This document shows positions 51,301 through 64,000 of a DNA stretch of 64,000 nt, in pieces (the first letter of the stretch is position 1; every line of letters begins with the position of its first letter). The notes under the pieces were generated by a model that saw only the letters and a list, made by a program, of their open reading frames with translations, was not told the origin of the DNA and did not search any database. This DNA is from Malurus cyaneus samueli. Taxonomy: Eukaryota; Chordata; Aves; Passeriformes; Maluridae. The stretch lies in NCBI GenBank assembly GCA_009741485.1, contig CM019216.1:28971741-29035740 (forward strand), written 5' to 3'. A program made the translations under genes and the position numbers.

Positions 51301-54300
51301 AAATGCTCTAGGGCCTTGGGTTTAGTGCCAGTCCCTGTGATGCTATAGCAGAAAATCACTGATTAATTTAAAATATATTTATGATTAATTTTGTTCCACT
51401 TTTCATAACAATGGTTATATTTGTTAGTGTTGTAATTTGAGCAAAATAATTTCCCTTAACCAAGTTTCATGCCCTTAACTAAGATGAGAGACATTAAAAG
51501 GCACTTGGGATCCTCTGTAAATTCTCAGTGATGCGAAGCCAGTTCATTTTTGCATCATTAAGCAAGAAAGATGAGGTGTTGATTTCCCAGGTCAGCTGCT
51601 CTGCCCTTGTCCCTTTATTCCAATATCGTTTAAAAGTCTTCAGCCAGCTGTGAAGGAGGGAAGAGATTGAAGTGTTTCCAAGTGTGAAGGAATCCCAAGC
51701 TAGAGGAAAGTCATCTTTATGCCAGTGATCCTTCACTGCTATTGCAGAAGGTGTTTTGGGCAAGGCAAAAAAGGAGCCACACTGCATTCCTCCAGCTTTG
51801 AGCAAAAGAGCAATGTCTGTTTGATATTCCCAACAGAACATTTTTTAGCAACCTTTACAATCAAAAGTGAATGAAGCTGGCACTGAATCTTCTCACTCAC
51901 ACTGCTTTTTCCCTTGACAACTCCCACAATGTACTTGATCATTATGCTTGTTTTTGAAGGGGCCAGGATCAGCACCAGCCATTTGCATTTACAATATATA
52001 AATATTACTAATAAAGTTGTGTAATGTACTGAGCATTATTCGAGTTAATTGTCTTTGAGATATTTAATTATTTTCTTAATATTTTCACCTGACAAGTTTC
52101 ATACTTGCCTAATTTTTGCATTAGAAATTACTCTTGTCTATTTTTGGAATGAAAAAGACACATAGATATTAAGCTCCATGAAAAATAAGAAATTCATTTA
52201 AGTAAATGTGACCTTATGAACTATAGAAAATCCTGTTTCTAGGGAGTCTGCTTCAGTAAAATATGTGATATCATTTTACCTTGCATATGCTAACTCCTCT
52301 TCTCAAAGCATAGCACTGCAACAGCTTCTGAGAAGAAACTTACCCTAGCTGAAACAAAAAAAACAACGTTGAAGCCTGGTATAACATCTGAATCAATGCA
52401 TTTTTCTCTGCATCTGGCTTCTAAATTATTCTAAGTATAGACTTTGTTGCATTGTAGAATAAAGATCAAAACCTACTACCATTTTGCATTAGAGACTGCA
52501 ATATGGGTTATAAATGTTCAGAAATTCCTATAAAATGAGTGTTTTTCAAATGTTTTTAATTTTACTGGTGACAGTTGTGAAACCTTTTTCCCTCCCTGCA
52601 CTTCTGGTGCATGATCAATATTTCAGATCAGTCATAAAGAGTGGGAATTATGCAAAAATCAGGTGCAGACATAGCTCTCTTCTATATCTGAGCATCTGAA
52701 ACTGTTTATTGGTACAGTTAAATTTATTTTTAATGGACTTAAATGGCTTAGCAGCCAATTCAATGCTCACAGGAGTCAGAAAAAACTACTTTGAAGCAAT
52801 ACAGAAATACTGAAAAGAGAAGCTCTTTACACATCTCTTATTTCTTTGAAATGTTACACTAATGTCTTACCAAAAGTTGGCAGCAAGGTAAAAAATAATA
52901 TTAAAACTCCCAAACAAAAGCATGGATTCAGGCAAATCCAGTTTTAAATTGTTCAACTCTTCCTTCAGATTCTTTTCAGAAACATTTTCTCTCAGGACTG
53001 CAAATAATTTTGCAATTATATTGTCTTGTGAAATGATGAAATCACCCTAAATGAACTCAACTCAGCACCAGCAGGGTGTTGCTGGGCCCAGTTAGGAATG
53101 CTCACAGGGAAGCACCTCCTGACCCTTGGGAATTCTGCTTGGTGTCTCAAGGGCTGCAAGCAAGTTGATACTTCCTTAGTGCACGCTTGCTGAAACATAT
53201 TTTAGGAAGCTTACTCTACTTTCTGAAATATTCTCAGTAGGGCTGCTCTGTTATGAGTTTAGCCAAAACAACCAGAGACTTTGCTACGAAAAAAAAAACC
53301 CCTTAGAACTTCCATGAACTTTGCTAGTAAATTAGTTTTTTTTTAAAAACTCTTTCTAGTTAAAATTCTCTTAAAAATAAGGAGTAGAATATACAGCAAC
53401 TAAGTAATCCCATCTTTTCCTACCAACAGAAAATTCAAGTGTATTAGACCTTATAGAAAGCAAATATGGTCATCCAAATGCACATCCAGTAATTTTTATA
53501 TTCTTGATTCCATTACTATTAATAATTGTGCTCCTACCAAGGCCATCTAGGAAGACAAATGATTGTATCAAGATGGGTTTCTACACAAAAGGGATACTGA
53601 GATGAAGAATTTCTGTTAATACAATTTATGGAGAGATAGGTTTTGCAGGTGTTCCATGTTATACACTTGGATTTCCAAACCTTCACCTAATATTTTTTTC
53701 TTTCCATAGTGACTATGGTAGATTAATCTCTATCCAAATATCCTTAAAAAGAACATTATGATTCACCTTGCCAAAATTTCATATGAATTTTGAAACAGAG
53801 AAAATGTTCATGTTTGCTGTATGAATTGGAACCCATTCTGGATGACTTCAAGAATGGTTGCTACACTACTAGACAAAGAAGAGAATGAAGCTTAGTTTTA
53901 AAGGAAAATTCATTTATAAAAGGCGATATTTATTTATTTTTTAATGTTTATTAAGCAGAATTGGCTCTTTCCTTCAATACAGAAATTAACTTTTTCTTGA
54001 TTTATACTTGAAAAATTTTTTAATTCATACTTGTGCACTAGTGCCGAAAAGAAAAAGAAAAAAGATTTTGGCACTCCTTATCCTCTTTCTGCAGCTTGTG
54101 GAGGAGAGCATAAGCCAAATTCAGGCATGGTATGTCAGATATAAGCAGCTCACTGAAATCCAGTGTATTTGCCTGAGTGTAGCATGATGGGCTGTACATG
54201 CGAAGTCTACAAAAGATCAGGCTGATTGAAAGAAAAAAAAAAACCTCAAGAAAAGTTTTCTATTCATCTTACAGCAAATCCTTCTGGCTTTTGAGGTACT

Positions 54301-54712
54301 AAATAAGCTTGCCCCTTCATCAGTGTTTAGCTGTGTACTGGCTCACACTATTCAGAGTGTGGTCAACTTGGTCCTCTGGAAACAAGCGCTCCAAACCACG
54401 GGAGTGATGGCGAGTTCAGCCACAAGGAAGAGCGAGGACCATGCCTCTTGTCAGTAGGGTGTGTACCATCCAGAACTGGCACTATAGACTGTGGGTTCAT
54501 CTCATGAGAAAAGGAAATGGGTTTGATGAGATCCATGGATTGCCTCAGTGATGTATTTTTATGGCAGACGTTGTGTATATTACTTCACATCAGCAGTGGG
54601 ATTAATAAGATCAAATACAGCATTTCTAACATGTTTTACACAGTAAAGGCACCCCAAGGTTGTGCAAATAATACTGAGAAGCTTAGCAAATACTTGCTAT
54701 CTACTATCACTA
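48304..54712. other. AT-rich unique sequence, no gene recognised
   Basis: No repeat family or gene recognised. The minus-strand frame at 49295-49753 (152 codons) is the longest one not explained by a repeat, but it has no recognisable domain. A small GC-richer patch near 53060-53180 is unassigned. Confidence 0.5.
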
Positions 54713-54773
54713 TATATTATTATTATTATTATATTATTTTATTATTATATTATTATTATACTATTTATTATAG
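54713..54773. repeat. TAT-rich low-complexity array
   Basis: About 60 bases of irregular TAT/ATT units, nearly pure A and T. Confidence 0.93.
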
Positions 54774-57700
54774 TATTCCCCCAGAAGTGACAAAACAGAA
54801 CTGGCAAATTAGGTTTTGGTTTCGTTTTTTTTTTACAATGACATGAAATAAGTCTGTCACATCAAATAATCAGAAACTCACCAGCAAAAAATGTTCCTAA
54901 GAAAAAGGAGTCTGGGAAATTGAATCATCTTTATAGAAGCTTGCTGTTTACTCTTCCACATTCATTCTTCTAACTTTGAAAATTCATGGTACATTTTGGA
55001 TGTTTACTGCACTTGGCATCACTCATAGTATTACTGGTATTACACACTTCACTCAGTTCCATTGTTCCATCAGATTCTGGTTTTTATTGTTTTCCTCTCT
55101 GTCCTTTCCACTTGTGAAAAATATGTGTTAATGTAGAAGCCCATTACATGGGCCATTATATTGTGTGATTTTCTAAGTATGTGCATGGGGAAGAAGGATT
55201 TCTCCCACTCAGTGTATTTACTTCTGAAAAGAACAATTTACTAAAGAAAGCAATAATGTTTGGGGGAAGTGACACTAGCTGAAAACAATTTAATACTAGT
55301 GAAAACTGAATAAAGATGAGTCTTTAAGTTCAGGTACTATAATTTAGGGCTAAGTAAAATTATTAATAGTAAAATCCTTTTAACATTATTTTGAAACAAG
55401 ACTGAATTGTGCAAATATATAAAGATCTTCATTTAGGTTTGTAAAATCCTGAGATTGTAACGTACCTCTTGTGCTTGTGCCAATTAGGATATCTTCAGTA
55501 AAATCAGAAATGCAGCCTACTCTGTGCACTCTAAGTTCATATTCCTTCAGCCAAGATGGTGTGAGTTATTGGCTACTTGGGTTAAATGTACCATGTCCAT
55601 TATAGACCAGACATTTCTCAACCCCGTATTAACTGTCAGAATAGATTGGACAGCCAGTTACCAGTAATGGTGTGTTTGGCAGCTAACAACAATTGCATAA
55701 TCAGCTTTCATTTTCCATTGTCCAGTGTTCTAATAGAAAAAGCATTACATAACATAGGATGTGGGATTTTTTCCCTTATAACTATTTTCAAATTGCTATT
55801 TAGTGCCCTTGAGCAAATGTAATTAATAACAATGTTCTCAGGTATTCGCTTGAATGCAGTCAATAAAAACACATGTTTATAGACCGTTTCCCAATTTGTG
55901 TCAGATTTCTAATTTTTTACAAGTCACACATGACTAAGTAGCACTACAGATGGGGACAAATAGTTCTATGGAATAAGAGGACTTCTCTGGCAGCTTTGTG
56001 CCTAGCTGGTTTTTCAGACAAGAGGTATGGGTTGTCTTCCAAGAATGTTACTAGTGTTCATAGAGATAACCAATATGAACATGGTAGATGGGAATATTCA
56101 AGGACTAGGAAATCTAACTGACTTTCACAGAACAACTGTCAGAGGAACCTACACAGAAAAGCATACAAGAATTCTTTGCATGTCAGTTGCAGGCACTTTT
56201 TAAAGTATTCTTTGTGAAATTCCTGTTTTACTCTAGTCACCCATGCATAGCTTTTATATTTCTGCTGATTCTTTCAGTTTCCATGGCACTTCTATTTATT
56301 GTCTCATGTTTACCCTTCAAACAACTTATTTTTTGGTTGTGCTTCTTTAAATTAATTTGGTCACTCTCAGTTAGCTTTCTCATTCTATATTTGCACAAGC
56401 AGATGTGTCTCTCCTGAGGAAACAACAAACCTGTCTTAACACTGAAATAACTATGAAGACTAAACATATTTTTAAAATGTTTTATAAGCAAGCCCAAGCT
56501 TGTATGTCTTCAGCCTCTAATATACAGCCTCTAATATACAGAAGTGCTCTTGCTAGTTTAAAAGTTAATATTAAAAAAAGACACAATACACTCACAGAAT
56601 CAAATAATGATTTTATTTAATATGGACAAGAAACTGTGAGACAATAGTGGATTTGATGATAAGGTATACTATTCTGGAGGAAGGTTATGAATGGATTTTA
56701 ATTTAACATTGTCATTCATGACCTTAGGGAAAAATGAAAGTTGATTATATAATCTACCTGTAGATATTATCAGTAAAAAAGTGACCCACATCATAAATGT
56801 AGGAGAAACTGAGTTGCTTTGAGTATAAAAATATGTGTGTAATATGTGATGTAAGGATAACAAAAGCAAATTAATTTATATTAAAAAATGAATAATTCTG
56901 ACCTCACACATTAAGAAAACATGTTCAGCTTAGAGACTGAATATTTTTAGAATGGATTCTTAGATGATTTAACAGAGTTCAGACCAAGAGAAAAAAAATA
57001 ATTTGGGTTTTTCAAACAGATCAAAATAAACACAAAGAAGAGATGATACTTTTTATAAACCTAATCAGAGCAAACACTGAGGACTGGAGAACGTAAATGG
57101 GTTTTGATGGGTTTATCAGTGTAATTAATATAGTTGGTATTCCAGAAATGCTGAAATGTTTTGGCTACTGCAAGATGGAATCAAAACCATGTAACAATCA
57201 AAATTTACATTACAACAGGTTCTCATCACTTGTACTCCATTTTCTTGCTCAATTTCTCTTCTTTAGCATCAAACATCAAAATTTCATTTTGTTCTTTTGC
57301 ACAGGGAGATATCCAAAAGTCAACTTCCAAACAGGAGTGCTTTTCAAGGATTATGAGAAGTAAAGGCTAGTAAATCCATTATGTGATTAAAGGTTTTCTG
57401 CACACCCACCAAGGAGCACGGAAAGGCTGGGGCAGGAACAGGAGCCCAAATGTGACCTTAGTGCTGCTGCCAAGCTTGTCACAGGAGCCATCAGACAGAG
57501 TTAGAGGAAACCCCAACATTAGAACTCAGAGGAGAGGATGCCCTGCAGAGGTCTGGAGAGACCCTCCAGAGCTGTCTCAGGATAACCTGAGCCCAGTTTC
57601 CAAGTGGGACATGGGTTAGCTCCCATGGGTCAGCAGCAGAGCGCTTTTTGGACAGAACAGTTGCTGTGGTGTGGCACACATCAGGCGGAGCAGGGAAAGA

Positions 57701-58118
57701 GCACCCAGGACAGCATCGAGACTATGGGATGTTCAGGGGAGGAAAGACGAGCATTAAGGTGGTCTGCACATGCAGATCAAACATGTATTTGTCCTTTCAC
57801 ACTGTAACAAGTATGGCTCACACTAATAAAATAATGGAATCTATAAGTATAAAAGCAAGCCAGACTATTCTGAAAGAAACACTGATTAAGCCACCGACTA
57901 GTTTTTGGGGAAAATGAGCACTATGTGTGAGGTGAAGTGAAGATGGGTGAAAAAAGCCTGCTCACAGTTGTGAGAGATGTCAACACTGGGGATGATAAGC
58001 TGGGAAAACATTCATTTGATGAAAGTTACTAGTGAAAACAAAAAATCAGTGGAATTAGGTCCAAGTAATTTCAGTAAGAAACAAACAACTATTCATGAAA
58101 ATGTTCTGCTCCGTATGC
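54774..58118. other. AT-rich unique sequence with a GC-richer block
   Basis: A 14-base word CAGCCTCTAATATA is repeated in tandem twice (56511-56538). From about 57400 to 57760 the sequence is clearly GC-richer than its flanks and open in several frames, but I cannot assign it to a repeat family or gene. A short candidate exon at 57305-57359 has a strong acceptor (TTCTTTTGCACAG) but only 55 bases of open frame. Confidence 0.5.
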
Positions 58119-58138
58119 TTTTTTTTTTTTTTTTTTTT
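58119..58138. repeat. Poly-T run (20 bases)
   Basis: Twenty uninterrupted T's. I see no retrocopy body or target duplication on either side that would make it the tail of a processed pseudogene. Confidence 0.97.
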
Positions 58139-61100
58139 GTCTAACGCTCAAAACTTTTCGTGCTTTATTATTGGACACTTCTTTTTGCTGCTGAGAGACA
58201 GCTGGAATAATGCCTAAGCCTCTATCACTGTGGAAAACTCTCAGCTAATTTTTTTACTGACTAAAGTCTATTTCTTCCCTGCAAAATATTATGGGATACT
58301 TTCAGTTTCATGTTGACTGCTCTTTATTTCTTTACCTGTCCTTCAGTTGCTTTTACACCCCACTGTTTTTTTTTAGGGGAGAAGTCTTTCTTCTGATGTT
58401 CTCACAAATATTCAGTCTTCCAGTTGTTTTCCTAGGCCTGATGGATGCAGCATTAAGACCAATGGATTTGGAAAATGTCGAAGGTCATGGAAGAGAACTG
58501 ACTGCAGCCCTGGAGAGTTCATTGTTTGGATGAGGAGGGGAGCACTTGGATGCTTCACTCCTGCTCCCACTGCACACAGGTGCCTTCCTGGATATCCTTA
58601 GGATGCCTGGCTCCCGGGACAAGCTGTAGAAAGTGAGGGTTCCAACTCATGCCTGGGACAGTGAAATGCCATTTGGAATTAGAGGTTTTGAGTAAAAGGT
58701 GTGAAAGACCAGCCAAATGGTGGAAGCTCTGAAAGTGCAGCAATCGGAAAGGTTCTTGCTCAACTGGCTGCCCCTCGAAGTCTTTTGACGGATATTTTGA
58801 GGTACATAACAAAAATGGCATGTATAATCATACAATCCATTGAATTGCAGCACAGTTTCTGCTACTTTCCTCTTTCCTACTTGTTTTTCACCTTTTCAGC
58901 TATACATCTCCTTCTAATGCTCCAAGCCACAATCTCATTTTCAGGTTTCTGTGTCCCATGCAAACAAATCTATCAGATATAACGTATTGTGCTTGATCCC
59001 TGAATATACTCTTATAAGTCTATCTGAACCTTGCATTTTGCATGAAAATGTATCTGCACTATGCAAGAATGACTTTTTGTGTATTGCACATTATTAATAG
59101 CAACAAGCATTGATATGTTTTCAATTTCTTTTATTTTTTAGGGTTTTTTTTTTCTGTTAAAGCAGCAAAAGATACATTTCAGTAGAAGAATAAATCTCTG
59201 TCGCAATCCTGAGCCCTGATTGAATTTATTTTGCCTACAAGGAACTGTAATAGCAGTGTCCAAGCAACTAGAAATTGGAGCTAAATACAAATACTTTAAA
59301 TGGCCTTGATACTTTCATGATGTTATTTAAACTCTCTGGGGAATACAAATAAGTCCTTTTCTTTTCAAATTTCAACAAAGGAAGGCTGTGTATATGACAG
59401 GTTTATTTTTATTTGAGGATAAAAAAACTCTCTTTTCTTAGTAAAAGGAAAATAAAATTTATGATATAGTGTAAAATAAGAATAAAAATAATATCATCTT
59501 ATTTAAATCTCCCTTAGAACATATTACTTACTTGTCCAAAATATAGTGACCACTTCTATAAAAATAATTATATTCCACACTAAACCTCTCTTGAGGCTCA
59601 AGATTTCATTTTGTGTTATAGTATTCCACAATCAAAGTTATTTTCCTTCTTTTTTAATGGTAGTAAGTAAAAATAGACATTGAAGTTCATTATAGTGACA
59701 GTAGAGATGTTAGAACAAGTTTACAGGGCTTGGGTACTTCTGCCTTTTAATGTGATGCAAATACAGAGGATCTCTTTCCAGATAAATAATGTTGGTGATT
59801 ACTTCTCTCCCAAAGCAGTTACTGTCCCGATCTTCAAATCCAGGCAAGTTTCTCCTTCTCTTACCATTAATTACATAATTAACAGTGATAGAGATACAGT
59901 TTGAAACAATGAGTATTGCCTTGGAGCTAGGACTTTCAAATTGGTGCTGATATTTAGCCATCAAAGTGTATTTAGCACAGATGTTGCAAAGACGAAGCAT
60001 TAGCTAATCAGGAAACAGCACAAAGAAAGATTTTCTTCTGAAATTTCTAAAAATCAGGTTAATGAGGGGAAATGCATAAACCACTTAACGAGTGAAATAT
60101 TTCCTGAAATTGAAATTCACGAACAATGGTAGAAATAATCCAGACTGCAATTTTGGAAACTTGAACCTGATTTTTAATTTATTTTATTTTCCCGGGTTTT
60201 AATTTCCTTTTGTCGCTTTTTCTTTCCCTTTGACATCAACTCTTTTTCTCCAGTCATTGCAGAAGATACTTTTAACAGAAATTTTCTTTTAATAGAAACC
60301 CTTTTCAGATAAATCTGTTACAATGTCAAACCGTATATTACTGGATTTATGTTAATAGGTTTGAAAAGCTCCATGTGCAATGTTTGAGAATTAATTTGAT
60401 ATATAGATGTTTATTTAACATCTATAAGGAATATAATATAAGGAATTAAAGAACAAAAGTCTGTAACTGTAAGGCAGAAGTAAAATAGAGGCAGAGGGCA
60501 TAGACTTTTTTCCCTCCTGTGTGGTCTGTACCTTTGCAACTTAGAAATAACAAAAATCACCAAAAAAAAAATTCAATGAAAAGACAATAAGAAAAGTGGG
60601 GTTTATGAACCTGAGCCTGTAACTACTGAAGTTCCCTAACTGTTTTGCCTCAGAGGGAGAGAAGACCTACAGGTTGCCTCGAGTGGACATTAAGAACCAA
60701 CTCTGCAATCTATTATATTCACTACCCATGGGTCAGTAAGCTCTCCTGTGTGATTTACAGCAGCAGTAGAACTTAGATCAGTTTTTTTCTACTCTAATAC
60801 TGGCGTGTTACAAACTGAGCCTTAATTTTTCTGTACTACAGCTCTATATTAGGCAGGCTATGTGCATGTAATCCAGCATCCCCAGCTCCTTCTGCACAAT
60901 TTTTTCTGTTTTTTATTAGTGCACTGTTGAAAGTTTAGACTAATTGTAGCAACAGCAGTGGTTTCTTGTATTGTGCAATCATTTGTGCTAGTGAGCTGAA
61001 GCTTGAGCAAGACGGACTTTTGCTACCCTGAGACTTGAAAATGGACTTCCCACAAGTGCTGAGGGAAATGGTGGAAAACAGTGTGCAGGGCGTGGCTAAA

Positions 61101-62450
61101 GTGGGAGAATACACAGGCAGAAACAACTTTCACACTGCTTGGCAATGGCATGTGACACTTCTATTAACAACACTTCTTTTTGAATTTGGGGGTGTGATAT
61201 TACAGCACAAAAATGTCAGCTTGTGAAAAAACAGGCAAATGATTTGCAGAGAGCCTGGGATGAGAGTATGCAGTATGATACACATTTTCAGCCTGGTCTG
61301 AAGGAAAACTGCACAAAGAAAGCATCCTGAGAATAATTTTTTTTGAAAGAGAAAATACCTCTTACTGAACACATCAGCAGTGGCATGGGTGCCGAATGGA
61401 TTGTGCCTGTTCATGCCTCCTTTCTTGGGAACTGAAATAATGCCAGAGGCTCCTGTGTAATGAATGGCTCAGCAAGCCAGGGTAGCAGCAGGGGACCAAC
61501 TACCTGCGGCAACTTTGAGCAAGAATGACAAATATCAGCCATATAGTGAGGCTGTCCCCTCCCTGAAGCCTCAAATGGGGCAGGCTGTTGATGTCCTCAA
61601 AAACTTGGCCTCTCCCCTTCCTTGGGACAGTCAGTGAGAGAGCTGGAAGGGGGAAAGGGAGGAGCAAACATTTGCCCAGTCATGGAGTGTTCAGCAAGGG
61701 ACTTGGCTTTAAAGAACTATCAAATATCTTTGTTGAGGTTAGTGGTAATTTGCCACTTGTGTATTTTTACTTTATGTTTTTAATTCCTTTCTACCCTCTG
61801 TAGACAAAATTAATTCTTAAGTCCATCTGTTGAACTCCCTGCCTCACTAAGCATCTAGAGGATTTAATTTGCTCAGTCTGACTAAAACCTTGAGCCAATG
61901 ACATTTTTAGCAAGGACTTCTTAAGATATGAAGACTATCAAAGGCAAATGGGAAGGAGAAAAAGCTGAGGAATGATTTTGGATGTGAGTGCTGTTCGTAC
62001 TGTGCAGTAAGGCAGCTTGGGAGGCTCTGAATTGGAGGTGATCCTGAATTAGTAATTCATAGGTGTAGATTCATAGATGTAGATTAGGGTAGATGTGTGC
62101 AGGATTAGGAGATTGGGAGGTGGACCCATGTGACTAAATTTAATTTATATCCTGAATGAGCAATGTTTGGTTTCTGGTGACTGATGACAATTTTGTCTTT
62201 TATCTTTCTGTTCTTAATTACATTTCAGACAGAAGGGATACTCAGTTCCCCACAGGAATGTGGGAACAGCAAACATGCAAAACAGTTGTATGGCATACAC
62301 CACCTTGACACCCATGAGCACTCTGCTCAGTACACATTGATGATCTCAGACATTTTTCTGCTTTGTTCCAGAAAAGCAGGTTTTTAGCTGTAAGGATCTG
62401 GAAAATCACTTATATTGGATTGCTGTGATCCTAACTTGATCTAAATTTCA
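58139..62450. other. AT-rich unique sequence, no gene recognised
   Basis: AT-rich sequence. A moderately GC-richer stretch at about 58530-58780 is unassigned. A short local duplication of a TAGATTCATAG-type word is at about 62057-62087. Confidence 0.5.
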
Positions 62451-62875
62451 GAACAGACTGAACAGGATTTGAAGGAACCATGGAGATCATTTAGTTCCAA
62501 CCCCTGCCATGGGCAGGAGCACCTTCCAACCAGATTGAGTTATTCTAAGCCCTGCCAACCTGACCTTGAACACTTCCAGGAATAACACAGTCACAGCTTC
62601 CCTGGGCAATCTGTTCCAGAGCCTGAACACCCTCACAGGGAAGAATTTCTTCCTTTATAACCAACCAACCCTGCCCTGTGTTAATGCCATTCCCCCTTGT
62701 CCAGTCACTCCAGGCACTGGTCTCTTAGGTGCTGGAAAGGGCTCTATGGAGCCTTCTCTTGGGCGGCTTCTCCAGATTGTACAACCCCAACTCTCTCAGT
62801 CTGTCCCCACAGCAGAACTACTCCAGCCCTCAGAGCATCTTCATGTCCTTCCTTGGGCTCATGCCAGCATGAAAG
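62451..62875 (-). mobile_element. CR1 LINE 3' fragment
   Basis: Antisense CR1 landmarks follow in order on the plus strand: 'cagaacagactgaacagga', 'tttgaaggaaccatggagat', 'aacccctgccatgggcagga', 'gcaatctgttccagagcctg', 'agaatttcttcctttataac', 'ttctccagattgtacaac' and 'ccagccctcagagcatcttc'. A plus-strand frame of 153 codons (62566-63027) lies antisense to it and is not a gene. The inner limit near 62875 is approximate. Confidence 0.94.
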
Positions 62876-64000
62876 TTTTAAAGTCATACTCTGGTATCAC
62901 TCCACCTTTTCCAAAGAATGATGACCCAGACACCCAGATGGACTCGATGGATGTTTTCATGTGGCACGGTGAGGATGGTGTGATCCCTGTTCTGATCATC
63001 TACTGCCTTCTCATTGAGACCACATAAAAGTTGCTTATAGGAAGTGAAACTTGCAATAATAGTAAATTAATGTGGTTTTTTGCTTAAGTCACAAGCAGAA
63101 ATTGCTTCAATGATCTCATCACAGTCCCAAGTGGACATTTATCTCCATTAGAAACAATCTCAGTTTGACATGTTTTGAAAATGATGTAAAGACCACAACT
63201 GAGGCTGGAACAGGAGGCATTTAACGAATGAGATTTTTTTTGATTAAAGTTTATGATGGAAGAATATTGTATTGTACAGATCTTCCAGAGAAAGAAAAAA
63301 AGAACTTTTAAAATAAGTTAAACTCATTGCTTCTCCTTGCCACATAATAAATATGTTTAAAACATAAATATGTTTAATTTAAATACAGGTGATTCATATC
63401 CCCTCCTGGGTTAAGTTAATGAAGATCTTTTGCTTTAGATCAATTCAGCTTAATTGACTTCAGTTAACCTGGGCCAACAGTTCACTAGCTGACTGGGTGC
63501 TGTTTATATGAATCCCGTATTCAAAAAATATAGCCTTTGTAGTAAAACAGGCAAAATACATTAACATTAGTACTATTTTTCATTAGAGACCCAGTCCTGG
63601 GCAGTCTGAGTCTGTGGGACTGTTAATAATTCAGTGACTCCAACATTAAATCCTCTGGGGGAAGTGATCAGTAAATTCTCTGGCTGAAATCCCTGTGCAT
63701 GGAAGCGAGGTGTGGGATCGGGTGCTGCTGGGGCAAAAGCTTGACTAGGAAACGGCTTCACAGATTGAGCTTCTGCACTCAATCCTCCTCTACATTTCTA
63801 AACTAGTGTGAGAGAATAATATGTTTTTCATACGGAGTAGAGAAGGAATTTTAGCTTGACTAAAATTTACGGTTTCAGAAATCAAAAGATCGGCTAGCTT
63901 AAATATTGCAGTATGAAACCAATTATTAAAAATAGATGAATTGAGAAGAGTGATTGCTTTTGTGCACTTTTAGAGCAGCTTGCAGACACATGAAGCATTT
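62876..64000. other. AT-rich unique sequence, nothing recognised
   Basis: No repeat family, gene or RNA recognised up to the window end. Confidence 0.55.

Noticed and set aside
57305..57359. Short exon-like segment after a strong acceptor
   Set aside because: Only 55 bases long, and open in more than one frame. Strong pyrimidine-AG signals are frequent in AT-rich DNA.
58119..58138. Poly-T as the tail of a minus-strand retrocopy
   Set aside because: No gene-like body or target duplication is visible next to it.
62566..63027. 153-codon plus-strand frame
   Set aside because: Most of it is antisense to a CR1 LINE fragment.

Overview
This window looks like gene-poor, AT-rich nuclear DNA from a bird, most likely a songbird. 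The evidence is the repeat content. There are seven fragments of CR1, the dominant LINE of bird genomes. Most carry the typical 3' end, which reads on the opposite strand as variants of 'cacagaatcatagaatgg...ggttggaagggacc'. There is also one well-bounded 832-bp solitary LTR whose ends and layout resemble passerine endogenous retrovirus LTRs. I saw no operon-like layout, no tRNA or rRNA, no CRISPR array, and no complete recognisable protein-coding gene.

Layout. 1-16 kb: AT-rich unique sequence with a 155-bp (GAAA)n tract, a perfect (ATGA)16 tract, an A/C-rich patch and two exon-like reading frames on the minus strand (about 1.6 and 8.3 kb). 16.25-17.08 kb: the solo LTR, a CpG-containing GC-rich island in AT-rich surroundings. 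17-34 kb: AT-rich sequence with a 13-bp hairpin, an inverted pair of CR1 ends at 18.85-19.10 kb, CR1 fragments at 23.0 and 27.6 kb, and an exact 52-bp duplication around a single N at 29.2 kb that looks like an assembly join. 34.0-35.4 kb: an unassigned GC-rich block followed by the longest CR1 fragment. 35-48 kb: AT-rich sequence with one splice-flanked open frame on the plus strand (36.5 kb), an 11-bp palindrome, and a CR1 at 47.9-48.3 kb. 48-64 kb: AT-rich sequence with a TAT-rich array, a 20-base poly-T, an unassigned GC-richer block at 57.4-57.8 kb, and a CR1 at 62.45-62.9 kb.

The long reading frames are mostly explained by simple repeats, antisense CR1, the LTR, or chance. Three segments are listed as low-confidence exon candidates because an open frame of protein-like composition coincides with usable splice signals. 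Two of them, on the minus strand, can be joined in frame. If real, the window would be mostly intron. If not, it is an intergenic desert. I found no convincing new biological system. The most concrete results are the fully bounded solo LTR, the assembly artefact, the inverted CR1 pair and the testable exon candidates.
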